A stretch of DNA of 64,000 nt from NCBI GenBank assembly GCA_037355855.1, contig CM074761.1, positions 5,537,346 through 5,601,345 on the forward strand, given 5' to 3'. The position numbers and the translations under genes are program-made. Source of the stretch: Pseudo-nitzschia pungens. Lineage: Eukaryota > Bacillariophyta > Bacillariophyceae > Bacillariales > Bacillariaceae. Below the pieces are notes generated by a model. The model ran no database searches and was not told the DNA's origin. It saw only the letters and a program-made list of their open reading frames with translations. The number at the start of each line of letters is the position of its first letter. Within the stretch, counting starts at the first letter, position 1. Shown one piece after another: positions 53,491 to 64,000 of the stretch.

Positions 53491-54498
53491 TTTTCTGCTT
53501 TTGTTATACTGTTCGACGCTGTTTTTAGTTCTAGATGGTGTTGCTTTTCGAGTGTACGGTTGCGGTGGTTCTTCGGTTGGTGAGTGCCGTGCATCGGTGA
53601 AGGCACGAGAGGGAGAGGCAATGTGGAATAATCTTACTTCGTACGGTACGTATTGGAGATGAACACGGAACGATGAACGATGCACGACAATGGAAACCTA
53701 ACACACCGGTAAGATACCGGTCATTACATACGCTAACCTTACGAGGAAGTTGTTCTGTCGGTGGAAAATGCGAAAAAAAGAAGTTACTGTATTTGTTGTA
53801 CGTGTAATTACCGGTAACCTTAAAAAATCTTACCGTAAACCTTACTTGCACACTCCTTTTTGTTTCACTCACAAATCAGTCATGGAAGCTGTTCCGGTTT
53901 CGAGTTTTCGTGGAGTCAACGGGACTGGATTGTTTGGTCGTATCAATCAAAATCAATCGATTCTTTTAAAAATTCATTTGGGGGGGGCATTGAGCAAACT
54001 ATCATTGTTTTGTTATGTTTTGTTTTCATTCCCCCTTTATTGGATCCGGCACGAAACTCTTGATTGAGATTGGACCTACGTAACACCATTCACCATTCAT
54101 TCTTCTCACCATCCGGCTCAAACAATAGTAATAATAATCGCAATCGATGCCGTAAGGATTTTAAGGTTTACTTGTACGAGTAAGTTAATTAGTCCTGAGT
54201 TTCGAGCGACATGCATCAATCCATCCAAACAGTAAGTTAATCCAGTAAGTTAATTCGTGCGACTAGAAAAGAGAAAAAAAATTCTCAACTTTGGATGTTG
54301 TGCAAGTAATCTCAAAAGTAAGGTTACTCGGAGAAGTGCATAGTGCCGCAGGGACTCACGTTTTACCGGCAGCACCCAGCGATTCAAAACCGAACCGAAC
54401 CGAACCGAACCGAACCGAACAAACGATCGGTTACCGTGCCCGTGCCCGTGCCATTGCCCGTACTCCCAGTAGTATATTGAACAATATTCAGAAGCAAC
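53491..54498. other. Divergent region between the pseudogene and MTR4
   Basis: It contains the second 91-bp dispersed repeat, TACCGGTA and GTAAGTTAATT motifs (54165-54260) and a GAACC run (54393-54420) near the MTR4 start. No gene is seen. Confidence 0.5.
53852..53942. repeat. 91-bp dispersed repeat, copy 2
   Basis: It is a direct-orientation match to 49982-50072. The two copies flank the BTB gene and the plastid pseudogene at a spacing of about 3.9 kb. Confidence 0.95.
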
Positions 54499-57400
54499 AT
54501 GGCGGACGAGCTCGATGATATCTTTGGAGCCATCGACGGCGATGGCGACGACGACGGGGATGACAACGCCGAAGAATCCGGGGCCGCTGACGAGGCGATG
54601 GGAGATGGCGACGACAACGACAGCGACAACGACGATGCTGATGCCGATGCTGATGACAATCACGACGACGCGGATTCGGTCGGAGAACCCGAGCAAGACG
54701 GCGAGGAAGCGGACGCCGACACCGACACCGAGAAGAAGACAACGAAGCCAAAAGCAAAGCCAAAGCCAAAAGCAAAGCCAAAATCGGCGGAGGACACCAA
54801 GAAACTCTTCGACAGCATCATGTACGCGTCCACGACCACGTCCAACCTGAGGGAGGATTTGTCTTCTCCGGGTGGTGGAACCGCCACCGGAGCTTCCGGC
54901 AGCGGCGGCAAAACGAAGGAATCCTCCGAACGCCCCCGGGACGAGGCCGCCCGGAAACAAAAAGAGCAAGAGGCCGAGCAGCACGCCGCCACCAACGCCG
55001 TCAACACCGGGACCTCCCACGACAAGTCGGTCCGGTCCTATTCGTCCTACCCGAAGAATCTGCCCGAGGGCATGGAGCTGCCCAAGCCGGGTGACAACAA
55101 CAAAAACAACAAAAAGCCGGCCAAGGTCTATCCCTTTCGATTGGATCCCTTCCAGGCCATGGCCGTGGACTACATCGAGAAGGAAGAATCGGTGCTGGTG
55201 GCGGCGCACACGTCGGCGGGAAAGACGGCCGTGGCGGAGTACGCGATCGCCAAGTCGCTCAACAACGGGCAGCGAGTCGTCTACACGAGTCCGATCAAGG
55301 CGCTGAGCAATCAGAAATTTCGGGAGCTGCAGGAAGAGTGAGTTGGTTGGTTGGTTTTGGTTTGGTTTGGTTTGGTTTGGTTTGGTTTGTTTTTGTTTTT
55401 GTGTCGTTTTGTGTTGTGTTGGTTCGTGTTGTGTTCGGAAAATCACCGCGGTGTATCTTGGCAGTGGGAAGGGTTCCAAAGAATGATTTCTTCCGATCGT
55501 GCCGACTACGGGTTTGCTTCGACTCACTCGCTCGCTCGCTCATTCGCCCACCCATGCGTGGTTTCGGGTTTTCGGGTTTGTTGGTGGTTCTTTCAGATTC
55601 GGAGACGTGGGGCTAATGACGGGAGACATTACAATCAGTAAGTCGGTCAGTCTATCGGTCGGTCGGTCATCGCGAACTATCATGTTGTTGCTGTCGTTAT
55701 TGTTAGTGTTATTGTCATCGCTATTGTTATTTGTATAGCAAATGATCGATTGGTCGTCCCCCGGATGGAATGTGTGCCGCGCAGTGAAAAAGTCGGAATC
55801 GTTGCGCACGAATGCAATCGAATCGAATCGAATCGAATCGAATCGAATCAACTCATTGATGGGCCTTGTTCCGTTTCCACCTATTACACAAACACAAACA
55901 CAAAATCGACCACCACTGCAGATCCCACCGCTACGTGCCTCGTCATGACCACGGAAATTCTTCGATCCATGCTCTATCGGGGCTCCGAGCTGATGAGAGA
56001 GGTCGCATGGGTGATCTACGACGAGGTGCACTACATGCGTGATTCGGAGCGCGGGGTGGTCTGGGAAGAATCCATCATTTTGTGAGTGCCGCGTCAATGG
56101 AATAGAACGGAATGGAATAGAACACAATACAATGCAATGTAACGTAACGTAACGTAACGTAAAAGAAGAAGGAGGAAGAGGGTCGGATGAACGGAATGTT
56201 TTTCTTTGCAACCATGCCTCGCAGCAATATCATCATCAGCAGCACCTCTTACCTTCAGTCATTTGTTTGTTTTCTCGTTTGTTCGATTTATTTCCGAACG
56301 CAATCCGTTCTTGCCAAATAAAACACACACAAGACTCCCGCACCGGGTCCGATTCGTCTTTTTGTCGGCCACGATTCCGAATGCGGCGCAATTCGCGGAC
56401 TGGATCTGCGAGATCCACCACCAGCCCTGCCACGTGCTCTACACCAACTACCGTCCCACACCGTTGCAGCACTACATCTTCCCGCAGGACGGAGACGGAC
56501 TCCATTTGGTGGTGGACGAACGGGGAAAGTTCCGGGAGGCCAACTTTCAAAAGGCCATGGCCTCCCTACAGTCCGCCAGTGCGGACGTGGCGGGGGCCGA
56601 CGCCCTGCTGAGTTCCGGAAACGCCAAGAAGCGAAAGCGGGGCGGCGGAGGAAAGAGGGGAGGAGGAGACAACCAGATGACGGGTCTGCAACGGATCATC
56701 AAGCTCATCATGGCCCGCAACCTCAATCCGGTCATTATCTTTTCCTTCTCCAAGAAGGACTGTGAGCGATTCGCCCTGGCACTGAACCGGGAGGACTACA
56801 CCGACGACGTCGAAAAGGACCTCATACACCAGGTCTACACCAACGCCATCGATTCGCTCGGGGAGGACGACCAGAAACTCCCCCAGGTCCTGGCGTTGCT
56901 CCCGCTGCTCAAGCGGGGCATCGGGGTGCACCACGGCGGGTTGCTGCCGATCCTCAAGGAGGTGGTGGAGATCCTGTTCGCGGAGGGACTCATCAAGACA
57001 CTCTTTGCGACCGAGACCTTTGCGATCGGCATCAACATGCCCGCCAAGACGGTGGTCTTTACCAACACGAGAAAATTCGACGGCCAGGACTTTCGATGGG
57101 TCACTTCGGGTGAGTGTGTGCTCGTGCTCGCGTTCGTGCACGTGTACATGTACATGTACATGTACATGCAAATACATTGCGTGGGTGTTGTGCTGTGTTG
57201 TGTTGTGTTGCGTTGCGCTGTTCTTTGCTGCAGAAACAATTTGTTTCAGATGTGACGCACTTGCCACCGACCGACCGGCGCAATCCTTGACCGCGATGGT
57301 TTGGAACCAACGGAATTGGAATGTTTTCGGGATTTTTTGTGGTTGATGCTCTCCGTTCGAACGAAACCACCCATGCTCATGAATGCTGACAATCTCGAAT

Positions 57401-59679
57401 CAAACTCGTGCTTATTCGCTCATTCATTTATTCATTCATTTATTCCGACAGGCGAGTACATCCAAATGTCTGGGCGTGCCGGTAGAAGAGGAAAGGATGA
57501 CAGGGGTTTGGTCATTCAAATGCTTGACGAAAAGATGGAACCGGCCATATGTAAGGGTATATTGTATGGGTGAGTAAATTATGGCACAGTGACACTGCCA
57601 ATTCTTTGGATCGAGCGAGCGTGGTTCGGAAAATTCCTCCGAAGGAACGCAAAGCAAAGCAGCACATGATAACTCTCACTTGTTGCGCCTCTGTGGTGTC
57701 ACATTGCACCGCGTCCTCTTTGTTTTTCCACTGCTAGTGATCCGGATCCACTGAATTCGAGTTATCGCATTTCCTACAACATGCTCTTGAATCTCATGAG
57801 GGTGGAAGACGTGGAACCCGAATACCTCCTGCGCGCATCCTTCCATCAATTCCAACGCGAGCGGGACGCACCGGCCCTCATCGCCCAGGCCGAAGAGCTC
57901 ACGACCCAGGCCGAGACCACGGACCTGGGATCGGACGAGGAAGCGGCACTGGCCAAGGAATACTACAAGATGGACCAGCAGCTGCTGCTGACCAAGAGAA
58001 AGGTAACGAGCATAGCGCAAAAGCCGGAATACATTGTCAAGTTTTTGCAAGTGGCGGGTCGATTCCTGGACGTCAGCATCGACGGCGAGCACTATGGCTG
58101 GGGAGTCCTGACATCCTTCAAGAAACGGGGTGGCGGCGGATCCGCCGGAGAAGCCGGCAAGCTCGCGGCCCTGTCCAATCGACCTGCGTATACCCTCGAG
58201 GTCCTGCTCCCGTGCGTCGATCGGCACTTCGACACGGTCGACGAAAAGGCCAAGAAGGAAGACAGTGCCAACGCCCTGTTGCTGTGGCGGGGAACGCCCA
58301 AGACCTGCCGGCCACCCAAGCCCGGGGTGGACGACGAAAAACTCGTTTCGATGCGTGTGTTCACGATCGGACTGGAGCACATCGATAGGGTCTCGGCGGT
58401 GCGGATATTTATCCCGGCCGCCGTGCAGTCCCCCGAGGCCCGAAAGAAGGTAGCCACGGCTGTGAAAGAAGTCAAGAAACGATTCCCGGAAGGAGTCCCG
58501 TTGTTGGATCCGATCAAGGATCTCAAGATCAAGGACGAGAACTTTACGACGCTCATGGAGCGAGCGGACGCCCTCACCACGAGGCTCGCCGCGCACAAGC
58601 TGGCGGTGGACTTTTCGCGAGAAGATCGGGTTCGTTTGGTAAGAGCGTACGAGAAACAAATGGATCTGAAAGAGAGAGCGAGGTTGCTGAAGGACGAAGC
58701 ACGAAGCTTCCAAACCATGGCGATGAAGGACGATCTGAAAAAGATGAAACGCGTCCTGAAAAAGCTCGGCCACGTGGATGCCAATGGAGTCATTCAGACG
58801 AAAGGAAGGACGGCCTGCGAGATCAACACCGCCGACGAGCTCGTCGTGACGGAATTGATATTCACCGGGGTATTCAAATCGTTGACGGTGGAACAGTGCG
58901 TTGCGCTGCTCTCGACAATGACGTTCGGCGAACCCATCAAGGACGACGAGCCCACCCAGGGAATGAAGAGCTTTTTGCTCAATCCGTTTTACAAGCTGCA
59001 GGAGATCGCCAAGACCGTGGTCCAGATGCAGATCTCGTGCAACCTAGACGTGGACGAGGACGAGTTTCTGAACCGATTCAACCCCGCTATGTAAGTTGTG
59101 GCCGCGAGCACCCACCCACCTACCCACCCACCAAACCATCCATCCATCCATCCATCCGACCGCTGTGATTACGAACATTCTTGTTGCTTCGGCGTATCTT
59201 CTTGAGCCGCGTTGTTCCGCAACGGAGCTCGTCGATTCGCGTCGCGGGGCAACCCGAAATGCATTGAAGAATTTGATAAGCGACCATACTCTCTGAGCGG
59301 TCGCATGCGATGCTGGTGTTCTTTTTTTGGGGGAGGAGGGAGTGGGGGGGACCGTTTGTTGACGAATCATTCCATTCCATTATTCGTTCGCTCGCTCGCT
59401 CGCTCACTCGTTCAATTTTTTTTTTTTTTTTCTGCGTTTCCAAACAGGATGGAGGCCGTCTTTGCGTGGTGCAAGGGAGTCAAGTTTCTGGACGTACAGA
59501 AACTGACGGATTCCTTCGAAGGGACCACGATCCGTACGCTCCGCCGCCTGGAGGAGCTGGTTCGCCAGATTTGCAGCGCCGCCAAGGCCATTGGTGACCA
59601 CGAACTCGAAGCCAAGTTCGAAGAAGGCAGCAAGCTTCTGAAACGGGACATTGTATTTTGTAGCTCTCTCTATCTGTAA
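54499..59679 (+). CDS. MTR4: Exosome RNA helicase MTR4 (SKIV2L2)
   Basis: MTR4 is the Ski2-like helicase that feeds RNA to the nuclear exosome in 5.8S rRNA maturation and RNA surveillance. Seven exons give 1,172 residues: 54499-55337, 55597-55637, 55922-56081, 56334-57109, 57452-57569, 57738-59090 and 59448-59679. All introns are GT-AG, and each junction restores conserved text: [64 protein letters not shown] and NPAM|MEAVFAW. An acidic N-terminus precedes motif [16 protein letters not shown]. The DEVH box (YDEVHYMRD), SAT, HHGG and [10 protein letters not shown] motifs follow, then the arch/KOW region, and the C-terminal DSHCT domain ends in [12 protein letters not shown]. Exon 2 is a 41-nt microexon. 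The gene is complete and looks functional. Confidence 0.95.
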
Positions 59680-59775
59680 TGACGATGATGATATAAAGCA
59701 TTTTGATTGTTGGATTATTTATTAGACGCAATTTATACTAGCTACCTCGCCCCCGTGCTGTCGTTGGAATGGAAT

Positions 59776-60979
59776 TCATGCCTTGCAATCGACACACCAC
59801 GGACAGTCGGCAGTCGTGCCGTTCTCGTGACACACACAACAACAGCTGAATAGGATCAACAAATAGTGATCATAACATATATATATATACATATATTGAA
59901 TATTGATAATTGCAGCAGCGGCAAACGAGAACAAAAGGCAACAAGTGTTAGACTCCGGGATCGGTCGCTCTCGAAATGGCTCGGCATGCAGAGCCGCTTC
60001 TCCCAAACCAACCCAACCCAAACCAAACCACTCACCCCAGCTCCTGCGGTTCCGACCACCCCGAATCCGGAAGGGGTTCCGACCCGACCTCGTCGCCGGC
60101 TCGATCGCCGCCGCCCGGAGCGTTCCGCAACCGCTCCTCCCGGTGGCGCGCGACGTCCTCCGCTTCCCGGTCCAGCCGGTAGGCGTCCGTCTCCACCCGG
60201 CGCCCCTGTTTCTTGCATTCCTCCAGCCACTCCACCGACACGAGGGGTTTCTTTCGCTTGACGGCCTTTCGGACCCGCTGCGTGGCCTGCCGGACCGCCG
60301 CCTCGGTGCAAACGACCAGGCCCACCCGCTTGCACACCAGATCGATCACCTCGGCGCCCAATTCCCGGCAGGTTCGACAGACCTCGTTGTAGGACACGGG
60401 CGTGGGCGTGGGCATCGACATTGACGGGGATGCGTCGTTGTCGTCGTTGGCCGTGACGTTGCGCTCCGCCTTGGTCTTGTCCTTGAGCGTGGAAACCGAC
60501 ACAACCAGACCGGCGAGAGGCTTCTTGGGATTCGCGAGAGCCACCCTCGTCGCGCTAGCATCGGAAGAGGAAGAACCGTGCGGTGGTTTCGTTTTTTGGC
60601 GTTTCTTGCGATTGCGGCGGCGAGCGGACGAACCGAGACCCGAACTCGATTCCGATTCCGATTCCGATTTCGATTCCTTTTTCGATTTCGGAGTGATCGG
60701 TGTTGCGCAGCTGCCGGTCTCCGTTTCGTTTGTGGGTTCGCTTCGCTCGTCCCTGCGGGAACGCTTTCGGGAATTTCGTTTCGGATTCATGCTCGCCTTC
60801 TCCTCGTTATCATTATCAAGAGCATTGTCATCGTCATTAATAATGTTTCTTGTTGTTGCTGTTGTTGCGATTGCCGTTTCGCTCTCGGTTTCCTTGCGAC
60901 CCATGCTCGTTTTCCTCTTCCTCGTCTTCGTCCTCGTCTTCGCGGTTGCATCCGTACTAGTAGCTGTACCGGTAGTCAT
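59776..60979 (-). CDS. BRCT-domain nuclear protein with Cys-rich C-terminus
   Basis: This two-exon gene encodes about 337 residues. Exon 1 (60979-60036) carries a basic, Ser/Lys/Arg-rich N-terminus (nuclear-localisation-like KRNSRKRSRRDERSE). One BRCT repeat follows: LAGLVVSVSTLKDKT, CRELGAEVIDLVCKRVGLVV and RKAVKRKKPLVSVEWLEECK. BRCT domains bind phosphopeptides or DNA ends in the DNA-damage response. A phase-2 intron (60035-59846, GTGAGT...TTCAG) joins PQELG to CCCVCHENGTTADCPWCVDC, a short Cys/His cluster that could bind zinc. The last exon is only 70 nt, but the junction keeps the frame and the Cys pattern is unlikely by chance. The specific pathway is not known. Confidence 0.65.
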
Positions 60980-61283
60980 GATCGAAAACCGGTATATTCG
61001 AGAGAAAACGAAGGTTTCTCCGAGTGCTGAATCCTAGTCAACTGCGGTAAGATTTAACGATAGATTTGGGACAATGATCGAGTAAAACGTGGAGTCTATT
61101 ATTTGCTGTCTCTTGGGGCTTCGACTTTGATGGAATGCGTTCGTTGCGCTTTTTTCCATCGAGACGCAGTAGTAGACAGCAACAATCATACTAACCTTAC
61201 GGAATTCCTATCAGCTGATCCCCCCCCATTTTTAATCTCCTTTACTCGGGAGTTTAGGGCATTTTGACCTTCGTCTGATGGTA

Positions 61284-61306
61284 CTACAAAATTCCTATCA
61301 GCTGTC
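61284..61306 (+). mobile_element. Solo end of the mariner-like MITE
   Basis: CTACAAAATTCCTATCAG... preceded by TA repeats the left terminal sequence of the MITE at 18524. A second end fragment, CGGAATTCCTATCAGCTGAT, begins at 61201. No matching right end was found. Confidence 0.55.
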
Positions 61307-61332
61307 CCCCGGTTCTACGTCCCAGACTACTA

Positions 61333-61420
61333 ATTGGACCTCGGGGGGGGTACGAAGTGGAGTTGTTTTCGCGATCAGTGCCTCTAGTTAATGCCAATTT
61401 TTCATTATTTAAAACCAGTA
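61333..61420 (-). repeat. Dispersed repeat, uninterrupted copy
   Basis: Its reverse complement matches 42831-42957 but with a single CCCCGAGG and no 30-bp insert, so it is the empty site for the hAT-like insertion at 42911-42940. Confidence 0.8.
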
Positions 61421-61739
61421 CTAGTACTACACTTTCTTATTATTGCCAATTTTTCATTAAAAACCACTACTACTACACTTTCGTATTACTACGTATTTAT
61501 TATCGTTGGATGTGTTTTAATTTTGCTTGTTTTTTAGGGATTTGTTTTACCTAATACCATTGGATAAATCGGTCACGTTTAAAATCCCTTGTTTTTTAGG
61601 GATTTATTTTACCGTTTGGTTCATCAGTTAGCATTAGCAGCCCTAGTATATTAGAAGATATACAGGATGCTAAGATAAGAATGGAACTGTAGAACCAAAA
61701 AGGCGATACTAAACAGGATGCTACTAGACAGGATGCTAG

Positions 61740-61840
61740 GCCCTTCAAATAGGATTTGTACCAGATCTACATACCCCAACTCTTAGCAGCCCTAGTATCA
61801 TATAAGTAGAAGATATACAGGATGCTAAGATAAGAATGGA
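61740..61840 (+). repeat. Dispersed repeat related to 50205-50295
   Basis: It contains AGGATTTGTACCAGATC, ACATACCCCAACTCTTAGCA and ATACAGGATGCTAAGATA in the same order as the reverse complement of 50205-50295. Confidence 0.8.
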
Positions 61841-62954
61841 GGTTGTTTGTTCCTTCTGAAATGTACTACATCTGGTACAACAAATTCTACTAGAACAGCC
61901 CAGCATCATGCTTAGCATCATGTTCACTATCCCCCTTAGCCCACCAGTACAGTTCAGTTTCTACTAGGTAAGTGTCACGAGAGGGCCGACAGCGCGCGCA
62001 ATGTACTAGACGGGCACAACGCGGTTGCCGTGCACCAAAATACAGTCGCGAGTACACACGGGACTGGATTAAGGATAAGGATAAAAACAATCGGCGAGTC
62101 GATAGAATCGCTGATTCGGAAGGCTCTTAGAACTGTAGCAAATAGACTAACCAATAGAGCTCACAATTTGCATATCACTACTATTCTAATCACTAGTAGA
62201 CCCGGGGTATGGCATGATTTTAAAATCAAGCTGAGCGCTGAAGACCATGAGCAGAAACAACCGATCGATCGACCGAAGAGGGAACGACGCCGGAAACTGA
62301 CAAAAATGGAGGCGCAGAGAAGCAAAGAACAGGGAGAAGGACATCCGGTGTCTGCAGCACTAAGGAATACCAACCCCGGCAACAGTTGGCTCCATTACAG
62401 GGAGCAACTGAAGCAACAGAGACATCTAAGGGCCTAAACAGGACCATGGTCGACAAAAGAAATAATCGAATAAAATGAGTGTCGAAAAAGTGACACATAA
62501 TCCAGTGAGTGGACTAATTGGACCAACACTGAGTGGATGGACAGACCGAACAGGGGATGCCAACCACAACCGAAATATACGGATATCCGGAAAGGTATAT
62601 AATGAATACCCAAACACCACCAATCCCACAGGAAACGGGAAGTGGGACCGGCCCGGTGATTGCTTAATAGGGAAGCAACGCCGGAGAACCACGGGAATCG
62701 AATCCCACGAAATAAAAACAGAAGCAACTCCGGAGAACCACAGGATTCCCGGGAACCAAAGAGGGAAACAACTCCCACCACTGGACAAACCAGGAGGGGA
62801 ATCAGTTATAACACGAGTTATCGCAAGAGCAGTGGAAATCCAGCAAGAAAAACTGGAGGAGCTGAGCAATCACTTTTGCTCAGTTTCAACACAAACAGCA
62901 AAGATAACAGAAATAGTGTAACTAGATTAAATAGAACAACCGATTAACCCAACC

Positions 62955-64000
62955 ATGGCGTCTAAAGGAACCAAACAGAAACCCTTTCACTTTACACGAG
63001 AGGACTGGCCGGAAGATGCCACCACCGTGAAAATGAGTATCGACTCAGAAAAAGGAGGGGTAGCTTTCAGTGACTATCTGAAGGTACTCACCGGCACTGA
63101 AAGACCGGAACTCTTTATCATCTGGAAAAGAGACTTTGACCAGAAAATTGCTGGCAATGACAAACTCCAAGGAGACCAGAAACTGGACGTCCTCCAGAGG
63201 GTCCTCTCCAACGAGGCACTCTCTATCGTCCAAATGACTCTAGGCCGGTCCTACTATGCCGAACCAGGTCACAAGACACACAACAACAAACTGGTCCAAA
63301 TGAGGATCCAGAAAGTCGCAATAACCGACCTAACCACAGAAGCTCCCGCTGACACGCCCAAGGAGCCGGTCGAAGGGAACTCCACCCAGAAAACCGACAA
63401 AACCAAACCGACTGCCACGGCAAAATCGGATGAGGAAACACCAGAGCCCGAGGACCTCGGCGCTCCAATCCCCAAAAAGAAGGTACCCGATGCCCTCACA
63501 AAGTACTACAAATCAGAGGAGTACAAGAAGGATGTCATCGAGGAATGCATGTATGCCCTTAAACTGAAAGTTTTCGGCAATGACATGAACGGGAAACGCT
63601 CCTACATCCTCCTCCGCCGCTTTATGCGGGGGATGCGAGTCGACATGAAACATGGCATCTGCGCCTGGGCCAATCGAATGGCCGAACTACAAAGCTATCT
63701 ACCAGAATGCCTCTGGGAAAGTGGCGCCGCCACAGGAATGGCACCCTCCAGCTTCACTCACGACGAGATGAAGGAAATTCTGGACACCAGCATGACCCAC
63801 ACCCAGAGGGACAAACTGGAACACATTGGATGGGACGTCTTTACCCATTCCTTCAACACCACGATCGACAAACTCGAAAACTTGGAAACCACCATCCGAA
63901 ACGAAGAAGAACTTCGCAAACGGATCACCGAACTGGAAAAACAAAACGGTGGCACCAAGAAGAACTCCAAGGCCACTTCTGGGGGAGGAAACCGCAAGTC
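62955..64000 (+). CDS. gag: LTR-retrotransposon Gag polyprotein, 5' part
   Basis: The frame is open from ATG 62955 (MASKGTKQKPFHFTREDWPE) to the end of the window, 348 codons, with no stop. It begins with KPFHFTREDWPED, then contains VLTGTERPELFIIWKRDFDQ and YALKLKVFGNDMNGKRSYI. RRFMRGMRVDMKHGICAWAN and a Lys/Glu-rich coiled segment (EELRKRITELEKQNG) follow. This is the pattern of Gag in diatom Copia- or Gypsy-type LTR retrotransposons; the zinc knuckle, protease, integrase and reverse transcriptase would lie beyond the edge. Which of the two groups it is cannot be told from Gag alone. The 5' LTR and primer-binding site were not identified upstream. The intact frame suggests a fairly young element. 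Confidence 0.65.
   Translation, partial: MASKGTKQKPFHFTREDWPEDATTVKMSIDSEKGGVAFSDYLKVLTGTERPELFIIWKRDFDQKIAGNDKLQGDQKLDVLQRVLSNEALSIVQMTLGRSYYAEPGHKTHNNKLVQMRIQKVAITDLTTEAPADTPKEPVEGNSTQKTDKTKPTATAKSDEETPEPEDLGAPIPKKKVPDALTKYYKSEEYKKDVIEECMYALKLKVFGNDMNGKRSYILLRRFMRGMRVDMKHGICAWANRMAELQSYLPECLWESGAATGMAPSSFTHDEMKEILDTSMTHTQRDKLEHIGWDVFTHSFNTTIDKLENLETTIRNEEELRKRITELEKQNGGTKKNSKATSGGGNRK

Larger units (their letters stand above)
60980..62954. other. Repeat-rich region and retrotransposon leader
   Basis: It holds two MITE end fragments (61201 and 61284), a dispersed repeat (61333-61420), two related repeats (61636-61692 and 61740-61840) and the untranslated leader of the Gag gene. Short frames at 62030-62437 and 62475-62921 have no recognised domain; the second contains the close repeats CGCCGGAGAACCACGGGAAT and CTCCGGAGAACCACAGGATT. 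Confidence 0.5.

Noticed and set aside
59776..60021. Independent 81-codon gene with a hydrophobic stretch
   Set aside because: Only the last 70 nt is coding, as the final exon of the BRCT gene; the rest is its intron.
1..64000. Prokaryote-style systems such as operons, defence islands or phage genes
   Set aside because: The genes are spliced, on alternating strands and of eukaryotic families; no such system is visible. No tRNA or rRNA gene was convincingly seen by eye.

Overview
The window looks like nuclear DNA from a diatom, probably a raphid pennate; this rests on recognised families, not a search. Genes have few, short GT-AG introns (41-nt microexon, 58-nt and 73-nt introns). Proteins carry long poly-Asn, poly-Gln and Asp/Glu runs. 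Intergenic DNA is packed with pentanucleotide microsatellites. A decayed gene at 52.6-53.5 kb keeps a signal peptide followed by ASAF, the classic cleavage motif of plastid precursors in algae with a secondary red plastid. A DUF6824-like domain and a diatom-type LTR retrotransposon Gag point the same way.

Layout. 0.4-24.7 kb is gene-rich: an MCM9-type helicase (+), a mitochondrial-looking EF-hand membrane protein (-), a cyclophilin-SYF2 fusion (+), a two-repeat jacalin-like protein with a DUF6824-like C-terminus and one frameshift (-), TRAPPC12 (+), a peroxiredoxin-like protein (-), a secreted repeat protein (+) and BOP1/ERB1 (-). 24.7-43.5 kb is accessory and repeat-rich: a 22-bp satellite, a coiled-coil gene, a CACTA/Plavaka-like transposase, a 2OG-Fe(II) oxygenase-like gene, a two-unit minisatellite abutting an orphan gene, and a 1.1-kb tandem duplication. 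43.6-61 kb is gene-rich again: a tandem AAA+ ATPase with a damaged Walker B, a FAM172/Arb2-like hydrolase (-), a BTB/T1 protein (+), the plastid-protein pseudogene (-), the seven-exon exosome helicase MTR4 (+) and a BRCT protein (-). The right end holds MITE fragments and the start of an LTR retrotransposon gag that runs off the window.

Functions. Most single-copy genes are core housekeeping: DNA repair (MCM9, BRCT), RNA processing (cyclophilin-SYF2, MTR4), ribosome assembly (BOP1; MTR4 also matures pre-rRNA) and vesicle traffic (TRAPPC12). No operon-like logic applies. The points most worth a second look are the cyclophilin-SYF2 fusion, the transposase/coiled-coil/2OG-oxygenase cluster, a 30-bp hAT-like micro-insertion with a matching empty site in the same window, and the plastid-protein pseudogene.

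Limits: splice sites were read by eye from GT-AG, phase and conserved protein sequence. Start codons of MCM9 and TRAPPC12 are not settled. Family names come from recognised motifs only.
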